This document shows, piece by piece, positions 1 to 7,389 of a DNA stretch of 24,866 nt (positions are counted from its first letter, which is position 1; each line of letters begins with the position of its first letter). Made by a program: the position numbers and the translations under genes. The notes under the pieces were generated by a model, which was not told the DNA's origin, searched no databases, and worked only from the letters and a program-made list of their open reading frames with translations. The DNA comes from Butyrivibrio sp. Its GTDB lineage: Bacteria > Bacillota_A > Clostridia > Lachnospirales > Lachnospiraceae. The stretch covers positions 1 to 24,866 of the forward strand of contig NZ_JAILQF010000254.1 of NCBI RefSeq assembly GCF_024699075.1, in the 5' to 3' direction.

Positions 1-365
1 GACTGTTTCATATTAAAAAGAATCATGTCTGCTTCGGGATGAGCAGCAAATTCCTTAAGTATATCTTCCTTATATCCTTCTCTGTAAAGGATATCTTCGT
101 CTGAAAAGAGGATTATTTCGCCTCTTGCATGAGTAATAGTAATATTTCTTGACTTACCTACTCCTCTTTCATCACAATGAAAACACCTTATAAGATGAGT
201 CCTGTAGGTGTACTCTGAATAAGCAAACTCATGGCACTGATTGACTATAATGGCATCGCTCTGAAGATTCATGGCAGCTGCAAGTGTAGTTGTATTCTGG
301 TCTACAGCTGAGATCACGACTTCAAGCTCAGGTACGTAATTTTCTTCCATATTCATATCATCCAC
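1..365 (-). CDS. Family 2 glycosyltransferase, N-terminal part (cut by window edge)
   Basis: About 120 N-terminal residues are visible and the rest lies beyond position 1. The translation has the opening of a GT-A fold enzyme: a first beta strand (PELEVVISAVDQNTTTL), then a segment with the pattern RGVGKSRNITITHARGEIILF followed by SDEDI. This matches the 'G.s.aRN.gi..a.Ge.i.f.DdD' block of family 2 glycosyltransferases, with D-E-D at the nucleotide-sugar/metal position. It follows the chain-length gene by 8 bases in the same direction, so it is probably one of the transferases that assemble the repeat unit of the surface polysaccharide. The start is uncertain: a GTG at 365 lies 5 bases after an AAAGG that overlaps the stop of the upstream gene, while ATG codons at 356 and 350 are further from it. 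I prefer the GTG. Donor and acceptor sugars cannot be told from this fragment. Confidence 0.75.
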   Translation of the reverse strand, partial: MDDMNMEENYVPELEVVISAVDQNTTTLAAAMNLQSDAIIVNQCHEFAYSEYTYRTHLIRCFHCDERGVGKSRNITITHARGEIILFSDEDILYREGYKEDILKEFAAHPEADMILFNMKQ

Positions 366-373
366 TTTAACCT

Positions 374-1525
374 TTAAATCCCGGACTTTGGCAATCTGTA
401 ATACCAGTTCAAAAATGTCATATCTGCCTTGGTCATAATGATTCCAAGAACAGGACAGTCATGCTTATGAAGCTGGCTGATCATGTGCTCTGCCATAGCT
501 CCTCTTCTGTCAGCAGCGGGTATTGCTATAACTACTCCCTCGCATTCACTTATCTCTCTATAGGACTCAAGTGTTGACCCTGGAAGAGGCATTGCTTCTA
601 TCCTGGTTCTTTCGAAATTAAATGAACTCTTAACTATATCCTTAAAGTCTTCAACACACTTTTTAGAATTATCTGATCCTTCAGTATCATTTACTGATAT
701 AAAAGCAATACTTGAGTGAGCTCCAAGAGTCTTCTTACTGCAGGCTATAAGCTCGTTTTTAAATCGTGTTGGAAGTTCCTGATTATCAAAAGGCAGAACT
801 CCAAGTACAGGGATATGGTATCTCTTCTCTGCATCCTCCGGCACATAGATAGCATCATCCATGGCATCAAGAAGGATCATAATCATTATTACAAGAAATA
901 CTGCAATTCCTGCTCCAAGAGCGGCTGCTACTGCTGTCCTGTCTGTTATAGCTTCAAGAGATGGCTCGTCATCCTCTCGTTCGAGATTTATGGATATGAA
1001 CTCGTCTCTTTTTTGTCCATAAGATATAAGTGCATTATCTGTTGCAGTAAGTATTGCCTTAGTCAGCTCCTTGTCTGTGTTATTTATTGTAATAACAAGA
1101 TATCTAAGATCCGAAGGGACAGATGCTGTGGTACTTCTAAGCACTTCATCTCTTGTAACTCCGCCTTCTACAGAGCCTGGAGTCTCACTTCCTGAAGCAA
1201 GCTCGGTAATCCCCATCTCTTTAAGATTATCCATGGTAGTGTTGATGATCTCATCTGTTGTCATCAGCTGATTCCAGGTATATCCGTTATAGTAGTCGTA
1301 TACTTCTCCGGTCTCATCAGGTGTAAATATAAGATAGAGCATGGACGTAGCTTCATAGGTTCTTGCAGGCGCATAGACAACATTTGCAGCAAAATAGATC
1401 GCAAATCCCGCCACTGCTCCTATCAAGGCTGCAAGCGGTATAAGCCATATTTTTCTAAGGAGTCTTCCATAGAAACATCTTATATTCATGTTTTCATTTC
1501 TGTGACCTGTATCTTCAAGTGCCAT
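374..1525 (-). CDS. Wzz/YveK-type polysaccharide chain-length protein with degenerate kinase-like C-terminal domain
   Basis: 383 residues. It has the architecture of a polysaccharide co-polymerase, which sets chain length for Wzy-type polymerisation at the membrane. Transmembrane segment 1 is at about 26-48, an extracytoplasmic domain runs from about 50 to 195, and transmembrane segment 2 is at about 197-219, followed by the 'IPVLGVLP' stretch (238-245) typical of Wzc/CapA-type proteins just after TM2. Residues about 268-370 look like a bacterial tyrosine kinase (CpsD/Wzc) fold in outline: a strand SSIAFISV at 271, and near the end EGVVIAIPAAD and CPVLGIIMTKAD. The Walker A loop is replaced by DTEGSDNSKK, no Walker A' or B block is visible, and there is no C-terminal tyrosine cluster. 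The kinase activity is therefore probably absent (inference). The start overlaps the stop of the upstream gene by one base (TGATG), with AGGAG 10 bases upstream. Confidence 0.85.
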   Translation of the reverse strand: MALEDTGHRNENMNIRCFYGRLLRKIWLIPLAALIGAVAGFAIYFAANVVYAPARTYEATSMLYLIFTPDETGEVYDYYNGYTWNQLMTTDEIINTTMDNLKEMGITELASGSETPGSVEGGVTRDEVLRSTTASVPSDLRYLVITINNTDKELTKAILTATDNALISYGQKRDEFISINLEREDDEPSLEAITDRTAVAAALGAGIAVFLVIMIMILLDAMDDAIYVPEDAEKRYHIPVLGVLPFDNQELPTRFKNELIACSKKTLGAHSSIAFISVNDTEGSDNSKKCVEDFKDIVKSSFNFERTRIEAMPLPGSTLESYREISECEGVVIAIPAADRRGAMAEHMISQLHKHDCPVLGIIMTKADMTFLNWYYRLPKSGI

Positions 1526-3006
1526 CAGTTCTCGTTCTCCTGTGATTGTTTTTTCATGGCTGTTATCTGATTCTCTTCTACTCCTTCTGTTGCATCAGGT
1601 GTAAAGAGAATCTTGATTGTAAGGAGCATAAGCTTTATATCAAGCCATACAGAGTAGTTCTGGATATAGAACAGGTCAAGCTTTAGCTTATCATAAGGTG
1701 TTGTATTGTACTTGCCATAAACCTGGGCATAGCCTGCAAGGCCGGCCTTGACCTTCATTCTGTATGCAAACTCAGGCATCTCTTCCATGTACTGCTCTAT
1801 GATCTCAGGTCTTTCTGGACGTGGTCCGATAAAAGACATCTCACCCTTTAAGATGTTAAAGAGCTGCGGAAGTTCATCAATCCTGACTTTACGAATAAAG
1901 TTACCGATAGGTGTAATTCTTGAATCGTTCTTGGACGCAAGGCGGGCAACACCGTCTTTTTCCGCATCCTGTCTCATGCTCCTGAACTTGATGATCTTGA
2001 AAGGCTTCTGATTTACAGTACATCTTACCTGCTTATAAAATACAGGTCCCTTGTCATACAAGTGGACACATATAGCAGTAATAAGCATTATCGGGCTCGT
2101 TAAGACTATAAGAATAAGTGAGCATATGATGTCGATAAATCTTTTTACGATCCTTTGTTCTATCTTGATGGAGTATTCTCTAAGGAGAAGAATAGGTGTA
2201 TCAAAGAGGTGAAGCTGGTCAGATCCTCTTACAAGTACGTCAGTTATCTTAGGCATGATATACATTCTGATAGAGTGTGCATAACAGAACTTAACAAGTT
2301 CATTTCTCTTCTGAGTCGGTATATCCCAGATGATAACGCCGCCGTATTCATTACTAAGACACTCTTTTTTCAAAACATCCATATCAGCTGAGATATTGAT
2401 TCTCTTTGTGATATGGAATCTGTCAGGTCTTGAGCCGAACTTGTGCTCTATGTCATCTGTAGGGTGATTGCCTGATATAAGAAGGAGCTCTCTTGGCATC
2501 TGCACAAATCTTTTGAACAGAAAGTCCACAACATAGGTCCATATGAAGGACAAGACGAGCTCGAAAAACAGAACCTTAAGTATTGGTCCTACAGAAACCA
2601 GCCAGTTTCTCATAAGTGAGAGCTGGAAATATGAGATTATATTGACAATAAGCAGTGTGAATATCTGAGACAGAAATACGTCCAGAGGTTTATCATAACC
2701 AACCCTTAATCCTCCATAGGTTCGTGAAAAGAAAAAGAGTAACATGAAATAGATGAGCAGAACTACAATATGTCCGTTCACCGTATATTTAATACCATTA
2801 CCAAGTACGTAGCCATCCTGACTTATACGAACAGATGCCAGTTCCGGATAATAACTTTCAAACCAGAACCAGGCATATACAAATGTCTCGAGGATGAGCT
2901 CGCACATGCCTATTATTAGTGTAATGATTCTTTTTGTAGATTCAGAATAACGTCTGCGTGCCATAAAATCCTTCCCCTGAGTAATCGCAGAATTAACCGG
3001 CCTCAT
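1525..3006 (-). CDS. Undecaprenyl-phosphate sugar-1-phosphate transferase (WbaP/EpsL-type initiating enzyme)
   Basis: 493 residues. It transfers a sugar-1-phosphate from a UDP-sugar to undecaprenyl phosphate at the membrane, the first committed step of exopolysaccharide or capsule repeat-unit synthesis. Four membrane segments (about 27-50, 79-96, 110-128, 143-165) are followed by a cytosolic CoA-binding-like domain (about 170-270) and the bacterial sugar transferase domain (about 285-470) with its membrane-entering helix at 288-312. Catalytic-core motifs visible are KFRSM (340-344), the Asp-Glu pair in RIDELPQ (D377, E378) and SFIGPRPERP (391-400), as in the PglC/WbaP superfamily. The long form resembles family members with the N-terminal membrane module. 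It is 27 bases after the GtrB-type gene in the same operon. The true start may be the ATG at 2964 (MARRRYSES), which follows a better Shine-Dalgarno (GGGGAAGGA) than the one used here. The sugar is unknown. Confidence 0.92.
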   Translation of the reverse strand: MRPVNSAITQGKDFMARRRYSESTKRIITLIIGMCELILETFVYAWFWFESYYPELASVRISQDGYVLGNGIKYTVNGHIVVLLIYFMLLFFFSRTYGGLRVGYDKPLDVFLSQIFTLLIVNIISYFQLSLMRNWLVSVGPILKVLFFELVLSFIWTYVVDFLFKRFVQMPRELLLISGNHPTDDIEHKFGSRPDRFHITKRINISADMDVLKKECLSNEYGGVIIWDIPTQKRNELVKFCYAHSIRMYIMPKITDVLVRGSDQLHLFDTPILLLREYSIKIEQRIVKRFIDIICSLILIVLTSPIMLITAICVHLYDKGPVFYKQVRCTVNQKPFKIIKFRSMRQDAEKDGVARLASKNDSRITPIGNFIRKVRIDELPQLFNILKGEMSFIGPRPERPEIIEQYMEEMPEFAYRMKVKAGLAGYAQVYGKYNTTPYDKLKLDLFYIQNYSVWLDIKLMLLTIKILFTPDATEGVEENQITAMKKQSQENEN

Positions 3007-3033
3007 TTAAGGCCTTAAGCTTATAAAAGCTTC

Positions 3034-3966
3034 CTATATGTCCTCTTTTACAAGATACATAGGTCTTTTCTTGACTTCAAGATAAGTTTTGGACAGGTAC
3101 TGTCCTACAACTCCAAGGCAGAAAAGCTGCACTCCACTGACCAGCATGATGATACAGATAGTAGATGGCCATCCGGTTGTCGGATCCTCCCAGAACAGAC
3201 TTCTTACCAGAATGAAGAGTATTCCTATAAAAGCAATAGCGCAGAACAAAGTACCTATAATTGATGCTATAGCAAGCGGTACAGTTGAAAAGGCTATTAT
3301 TCCATCAATTGCATATACAAAGAGCTTCCAGAAAGACCACTTGGTCTCTCCCTTTTTTCTTTCTATGTTTTCAAATTCGATCCACTTGGTACTAAAGCCT
3401 ACCCAGCCAAATATACCCTTGGAGAATCTGTTATATTCTTCCATTGAAAGGATCGCATCAACAAAGCGTCTTGTCATAAGACGGTAATCTCTGGCACCGT
3501 CTACTATCTCAGTCTTAGACATCTTGTTGATAAGATGATAGAACCTTCTTGCAAAAAATGATCTTATCGGAGGCTCACCTTTTCTGTCAACACGTCTTGT
3601 TGCAACAGAATCATAGCCTTCGTTAACTATATAGCTGTACATCTGTGGAAGAAGTGCCGGCGGATCCTGAAGATCAGCATCAAGCATTACGACATAGTCT
3701 CCCTTTGCATGTTGAAGTCCTGCATAGATTGCAGCTTCTTTTCCAAAATTTCTTGAAAAGCTTACAAGATGGACTCTCTTATCCTTATCTATAAGCTTGT
3801 GTACTTCTGCAACTGTTCCGTCCTTTGATCCGTCGTCTATATATATAACTTCAAATTCGACTTCCTTAGCATTAAAGAACTCTTCTGTCTTCATGAGCTC
3901 TTCATAAAAATCTGCTACGTTCTCTTCTTCGTTATAGCATGGAACGATGACGCTTAATAATTTCAT
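3034..3966 (-). CDS. GtrB/DPM1-type polyprenyl-phosphate glycosyltransferase
   Basis: 310 residues. It belongs to family 2 glycosyltransferases that move a hexose from a nucleotide sugar to polyprenyl phosphate on the cytosolic face of the membrane. The flipped lipid-linked sugar is usually then used to decorate surface polymers. Motifs: VIVPCYNEEENV (7-18), the nucleotide-binding IDDGSKDGT (43-51), the metal-binding DADLQDPP (96-103), and ERKKGETKWSFWKLFVYAID (202-221) just before the membrane part. Two C-terminal transmembrane hairpin segments lie at about 225-256 and 268-290, standard for the GtrB/CsbB group. Length is normal. It is the first gene of the operon, preceded by an extended -10 promoter about 50 bases upstream. 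Which sugar it uses cannot be read from the sequence. Confidence 0.93.
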   Translation of the reverse strand: MKLLSVIVPCYNEEENVADFYEELMKTEEFFNAKEVEFEVIYIDDGSKDGTVAEVHKLIDKDKRVHLVSFSRNFGKEAAIYAGLQHAKGDYVVMLDADLQDPPALLPQMYSYIVNEGYDSVATRRVDRKGEPPIRSFFARRFYHLINKMSKTEIVDGARDYRLMTRRFVDAILSMEEYNRFSKGIFGWVGFSTKWIEFENIERKKGETKWSFWKLFVYAIDGIIAFSTVPLAIASIIGTLFCAIAFIGILFILVRSLFWEDPTTGWPSTICIIMLVSGVQLFCLGVVGQYLSKTYLEVKKRPMYLVKEDI

Positions 3967-4013
3967 AGTAATCCTCGTATATAGTTATTTTAATTCTATT
4001 GTAATTCATCAAC

Positions 4014-4022
4014 ATTATAACA
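4014..4022 (-). promoter_or_regulatory. Extended -10 promoter of the polysaccharide operon
   Basis: On the minus strand the sequence TG-T-TATAAT is a perfect -10 hexamer with the TGn extension, 47 bases before the ATG at 3966. No good -35 hexamer is seen 16-18 bases upstream, which fits an extended -10 promoter. It sits just downstream of the spoVG terminator, so the polysaccharide genes would be a separate transcription unit. Confidence 0.5.
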
Positions 4023-4031
4023 TAGATATGC

Positions 4032-4092
4032 AAAAAGCACAGAAGCAGGGCTAAAAGTTGTCGTCGCCGACAAACTTTAGCCCCGCCCCTGC
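4032..4092 (-). terminator. Hairpin terminator after spoVG
   Basis: An inverted repeat has arms at 4048-4063 and 4068-4083 (16 positions, two central mismatches, loop TCGC). It is extended by GCAGG/CCTGC at 4045-4049 and 4088-4092. On the minus strand it begins 32 bases after the spoVG stop, and a T5 tract (4036-4032) follows about 8 bases after the stem. The T tract is not directly adjacent, so termination is probable rather than certain. No T tract follows on the plus strand. Confidence 0.6.
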
Positions 4093-4124
4093 GTGAGAGT
4101 TATGTATCGTTCCTGAGTTTTTGT

Positions 4125-4433
4125 TTAAACAAAAGGAGTTTCCGGCGTTTCTTCTGCCGGCTGTGCTGTATCATCTTCTACAGCTGCTTTCTCATATGCA
4201 TCAAGGATCATCGTTTGAATCTGCTGGCGTGTATCGGAATTGATTGGATGAGCTATGTCACGGTATTCACCATCCGCAGACTTCTTGGATGGCATAGCAA
4301 TGAACAATCCTTTTTCGCCTTCGATTACCTTGATATCATGAACTACAAATTCATTATCAAAAGTAATAGAAACTACTGCTTTCATTTTGCCCTGTTTCAG
4401 AACCTTACGAACACGTACATCTGTAATCTTCAT
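4125..4433 (-). CDS. spoVG: Septation/sporulation regulator SpoVG
   Basis: 102 residues from the chosen start. SpoVG is a small, highly conserved RNA/DNA-binding regulator that affects septation, sporulation, capsule and other traits in Firmicutes. The translation begins [11 protein letters not shown] and continues with [28 protein letters not shown] and EYRDIAHPI, which are family signatures covering about residues 1-80. The C-terminal tail (about 85-102) is acidic and proline-rich, as is common. The open frame extends 13 codons upstream to 4472, but the ATG at 4433 has a strong Shine-Dalgarno (GAGGGGG, 7 bases away) and gives the canonical N-terminus, so I place the start there. It lies 70 bases after glgD in the same direction with no obvious terminator between, so read-through from glgCD is possible. 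A hairpin terminator follows. Confidence 0.95.
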   Translation of the reverse strand: MKITDVRVRKVLKQGKMKAVVSITFDNEFVVHDIKVIEGEKGLFIAMPSKKSADGEYRDIAHPINSDTRQQIQTMILDAYEKAAVEDDTAQPAEETPETPFV

Positions 4434-4503
4434 TTGTTTGCCCCCTCGTAGGCACTTTTGGCAGGCATGCAATCAAATTGTCATGTGCCGGATGAATTAA
4501 CAC

Positions 4504-5622
4504 TCAGATGACATATCTCTCGTTATTTTCTACCACCACCTGAACTTTGTCTTCTCCCTTGCAATAGGAGTTGGCCTGTATTGTGCCGTGACTTTCCACA
4601 ATACAGTTCTCGATATGAGTATTATCGCCAATATAAACATCGTTAAGGATGATGGAATTCTTAATATAGCAGTTGTTGCCGATGAAGGACTCTTTGAATA
4701 CAAGTGAATCCTCAACAGTTCCGTTAATGATACATCCGCTTGATATAAGGCTGTTCTTGACTCTTACACCGACATTGTACTTAGCAGGTGGAAGGTCTAT
4801 GACCTTGGTGTAAATATTCGGATATTCATTAAAGAAATAGTTCCTTACTTCCGGTTTAAGAAAATCCATGTTGGTCTTGTAGTAATCTTCAACTGTAGCT
4901 ATGTTAGACCAGTACTCTTTGATCTTATAGCCGTAGATACGCTTCATATCTTTGTATCTAACGAGAATATCACGTACAAAATCAAATCTTTCTTCTGCTT
5001 CAGCTTTCTCGATAAGCTCGATAAGCTGTCTTCTTCTTATTACATATATACCGCAGGAAACTGTGTTGGACTTAGCTACAACAGGCTTTTCCTCAAACTC
5101 ATCAATACGGCTTTCCTCGTTCATTCTGATAGTTCCGTATCTGTCTGTGTTAACATCTGCAGGCATATCCTTGCATACAACTGTGATATCTGCCTGTTTG
5201 TTAATATGATATTCAAGGAGCTTGTTGTAATCCATCTTGTAGACGCAGTCACCTGATGTGATTATTACATAAGGCTCGTGACATTTTCTGAGGAAATCAA
5301 GATTCTGTCCGATAGCGTCTGCTGTTCCTCTGTACCATCTTGAATTGCTTGCTGTCTGTGTGGGTGTGAATATGAACATTCCACCCTGCTTACGTCCAAA
5401 ATCCCACCATTTACTTGATGAAAGGTGTTCATTAAGTGAACCGGCATTATATTGAGTAATTACGCCAACTGTCTGTATATGAGAGTTGGACATATTTGAA
5501 AGTGCGAAGTCAATGCTGCGGTAATGGCCTGCTATGGGCATTGCGCATACTGCTCTTTTTTCAGAGAGCTCACCCATCTTGCTGCTGTTACCACCTGCTA
5601 GTATAATTCCTATTGCTCTCAT
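4504..5622 (-). CDS. glgD: GlgD, regulatory subunit of glucose-1-phosphate adenylyltransferase
   Basis: 372 residues. GlgD is the Firmicute-type partner of GlgC in ADP-glucose synthesis for glycogen. It stimulates GlgC and has little or no activity alone (established for the family). The protein aligns with GlgC throughout: a nucleotidyltransferase domain (about 1-245) with [11 protein letters not shown] (33-43), [10 protein letters not shown] (95-104) and [10 protein letters not shown] (123-132), then a left-handed beta-helix domain (about 270-372). The glycine-rich nucleotide loop is degenerate: [16 protein letters not shown] at 9-24 lacks the G-x-G-x-R arginine and the K of 'RAKPAV', consistent with a non-catalytic subunit. 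The start overlaps the glgC stop by four bases (ATGA), so translation is probably coupled and the two proteins made in similar amounts. Confidence 0.95.
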   Translation of the reverse strand: MRAIGIILAGGNSSKMGELSEKRAVCAMPIAGHYRSIDFALSNMSNSHIQTVGVITQYNAGSLNEHLSSSKWWDFGRKQGGMFIFTPTQTASNSRWYRGTADAIGQNLDFLRKCHEPYVIITSGDCVYKMDYNKLLEYHINKQADITVVCKDMPADVNTDRYGTIRMNEESRIDEFEEKPVVAKSNTVSCGIYVIRRRQLIELIEKAEAEERFDFVRDILVRYKDMKRIYGYKIKEYWSNIATVEDYYKTNMDFLKPEVRNYFFNEYPNIYTKVIDLPPAKYNVGVRVKNSLISSGCIINGTVEDSLVFKESFIGNNCYIKNSIILNDVYIGDNTHIENCIVESHGTIQANSYCKGEDKVQVVVENNERYVI

Positions 5623-6893
5623 GATTCATCACCTGCCTTATCCAGAGTTCTTCCGCTGCCAAGCTTTCCATTCTTGTAATCCTTGGCATTTGTAACACCG
5701 TTGATCATAACATTCTTACCGATAGTTACCTTGTCCGGAATAACAGATCCTTCACCGAGAGTTACAAGGCCTTCTCTGTAGATATCAGGTCTTGTTTCGT
5801 TAGGAGCTTCCTCGCCATCACCAAGCTTAACATCAGAGCCTACACGGCACTCTTCATCGATGATAGCCTTTTCTATGTTACAGTTATCGCCTATTATCGT
5901 TCCGTTCATGACAATTGAATGGCTGACAACTGTTCCCTTACCAATCTTAACTCCGCTACCAATTACTGAATTATATACTTCACCTTCGATCTCAGAACCT
6001 TCACCTATGATACTTCTTTCGATGGTGCTGTCAGGTCCCAGATACTGCGGAGGCTGAACGTCATTCTTGGTATAGATCTTCCAATATTCTTCATAAAGGT
6101 TGAACTCAGGAACGATATCGATAAGCTCCATATTAGCTTCCCAATATGAAGTAAGTGTTCCTACGTCCTTCCAGTAGCTGTCGAATTCGTAAGCAAAGAG
6201 TCTCTCACCCTTGCCATGACAATAAGGTATAACATGCTTACCAAAATCAAGTCCCGGCTGGTCACGGTTAACTGTAAGTGCCTCTTTGAGTGCTTCCCAG
6301 GAAAAGATATAAATACCCATTGAAGCAAGATTTGAGCGTGGATGCTCAGGCTTCTCTTCAAAGTCTACGATCTGGTTCTGATCATCTGTGATCATGATAC
6401 CAAAACGGCTTGCCTCTTCCATTGGTACAGGCATTACGGCTATGGTTACATCTGCATTATTAGCCTTATGGAAATCGAGCATTGTCTCGTAATCCATCTT
6501 ATAAATGTGGTCACCAGAAAGGACCAGAACATAATCAGGATGATATGCTTCCATATACTCCATGTTCTGATAAATCGCATTAGCAGTACCTGTATACCAT
6601 TCACTGTTTCCAACTTTCTCATAAGGAGGAAGAACAGTTACGCCACCAAAATTACGGTCGAGGTCCCAGGATATTCCGATTCCGATATGTGAATTGAGCT
6701 TAAGAGGTCTGTACTGTGTAAGTACGCCTACGGTATCAATTCCAGAATTAATACAATTACTGAGTGGGAAATCTATAATTCTATACTTTCCCCCAAATGA
6801 AACTGCCGGTTTAGCCATCCTATCAGTGAGGACGCCCAATCTGCTACCCTGCCCCCCTGCGAGCAGCATGGCTATCATTTCCTTTTTAATCAT
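5619..6893 (-). CDS. glgC: Glucose-1-phosphate adenylyltransferase GlgC (catalytic subunit)
   Basis: 424 residues, normal length. It makes ADP-glucose from ATP and glucose-1-phosphate, the committed step of bacterial glycogen synthesis. Visible motifs: the glycine-rich loop [22 protein letters not shown] (10-31), [14 protein letters not shown] (34-47), [12 protein letters not shown] (99-110), the catalytic [10 protein letters not shown] (126-135), FEEKP (178-182), SMGIYIF (191-197) and a C-terminal beta-helix of hexapeptide-like repeats (about 285-400). All expected catalytic residues are present, in contrast to the neighbouring GlgD. The ATG is preceded by GAGGTGG at 4 bases. It heads the operon glgC-glgD(-spoVG) and is divergent from the Mur ligase gene. 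The rest of the glycogen pathway (glgA, glgB, glgP) is not in the window. Confidence 0.97.
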   Translation of the reverse strand: MIKKEMIAMLLAGGQGSRLGVLTDRMAKPAVSFGGKYRIIDFPLSNCINSGIDTVGVLTQYRPLKLNSHIGIGISWDLDRNFGGVTVLPPYEKVGNSEWYTGTANAIYQNMEYMEAYHPDYVLVLSGDHIYKMDYETMLDFHKANNADVTIAVMPVPMEEASRFGIMITDDQNQIVDFEEKPEHPRSNLASMGIYIFSWEALKEALTVNRDQPGLDFGKHVIPYCHGKGERLFAYEFDSYWKDVGTLTSYWEANMELIDIVPEFNLYEEYWKIYTKNDVQPPQYLGPDSTIERSIIGEGSEIEGEVYNSVIGSGVKIGKGTVVSHSIVMNGTIIGDNCNIEKAIIDEECRVGSDVKLGDGEEAPNETRPDIYREGLVTLGEGSVIPDKVTIGKNVMINGVTNAKDYKNGKLGSGRTLDKAGDES

Positions 6894-7069
6894 CTTGCCA
6901 CCTCGCGTATGATGTCGATTTTGAACATTTCTGTTCTTTTAAAATTGTGCATCAGCACAGAAAAAATAATGCGGAACTTTATTGCAGCCTGATATTGCAG
7001 AACGTGACTGCAACGGTAGAACTATGGTAAAACATAAAGAAACGAAGATGCGAAATATCTCCGATTAAA

Positions 7070-7078
7070 AGTATATCA
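7070..7078 (-). promoter_or_regulatory. Candidate extended -10 promoter for glgC
   Basis: The minus strand reads TGA-TATACT, an extended -10 with 5 of 6 matches to TATAAT. No good -35 hexamer lies upstream. Transcription would start near 7063 and give a leader of about 170 nt before glgC. Confidence 0.4.
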
Positions 7079-7138
7079 CAGAATGTGCCATTATGAAACG
7101 TAAAATCGCAATAATTCATTTAATCATTTATTGCTTAT

Positions 7139-7167
7139 TTAACAGTCTGATAGAGATTTGCTATAAT
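7139..7167 (+). promoter_or_regulatory. Sigma-A-type promoter for the Mur ligase gene
   Basis: TTAACA (7139-7144), a 17-base spacer and a perfect TATAAT (7162-7167). Predicted transcription start is near 7174, giving a leader of about 215 nt that includes the structured repeat before the ATG at 7390. Confidence 0.65.
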
Positions 7168-7288
7168 AAGGCCTGGTACACTTTGAAAGTGCACGAATTT
7201 TTCAACTTCAGGAAATCTCAGATTCTTGAATTGGCAATTCAAAACGCGGTACACGAAATAATTTATCTATATATAGTAGGAGAAGAAT

Positions 7289-7381
7289 AAGTTTGAAAAT
7301 AAAATTTTCAAACTTCACAAAGTGGTGTCGCGAGCTCCACCACTTCAACCATTAGTCACTCGTTTCACTCGCGACATGAGG
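7289..7381 (+). repeat. Structured two-hairpin repeat, copy A (in the Mur ligase leader)
   Basis: Hairpin 1 is a perfect 12-bp stem at 7289-7300/7304-7315 with loop AAA. Hairpin 2 is a perfect 8-bp stem AAGTGGTG/CACCACTT at 7320-7327/7338-7345, and its loop carries TCGCGAG. A 35-nt tail (7347-7381) is identical to the tail of copy B at 23581-23615. GTCGCGAG at 7327-7334 is perfectly complementary to CTCGCGAC at 7368-7375 in the tail, which would allow a pseudoknot or an alternative fold. The tail runs directly into the GAGGAG ribosome binding site (7378-7383) of the Mur ligase gene, so in this copy the element forms the end of the 5' leader. Confidence 0.85.
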
Positions 7382-7389
7382 AGAAAAAT

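Larger units (their letters stand above)
6894..7389. other. Divergent intergenic region between glgC and the Mur ligase gene
   Basis: These 496 bases hold promoters for both directions and two long leaders. The glgC leader (about 170 nt) contains small hairpins, for example TTGCAG/CTGCAA and TGTGC/GCACA on the minus strand. The Mur ligase leader (about 215 nt) contains a hairpin TTGAATT-ggc-AATTCAA (7226-7242) and then the structured repeat at 7289-7381. An open frame of 65 codons at 7093-7290 has no ribosome binding site and overlaps the promoter, so I do not call it a gene. Confidence 0.6.

Noticed and set aside
716..1195. 159-codon open frame on the plus strand
   Set aside because: Antisense to the well-supported chain-length gene; Cys/Tyr-rich low-quality translation, a frame shadow.
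4045..4092. Membership of the long hairpin after spoVG in the structured repeat family
   Set aside because: It shares only short GTCG-type words in its loop region; it is one long stem without the second hairpin or the 35-nt tail, and its position fits a terminator.
7093..7290. 65-codon open frame on the plus strand in the glgC/Mur ligase gap
   Set aside because: No ribosome binding site, overlaps the Mur ligase promoter hexamers and leader hairpins, and the translation resembles no protein family.
7288..7353. TTG-initiated short frame covering copy A of the repeat, preceded by AGGAG
   Set aside because: The frame is not preserved in copy B, where the stem changes alter it, so a leader peptide is not supported.
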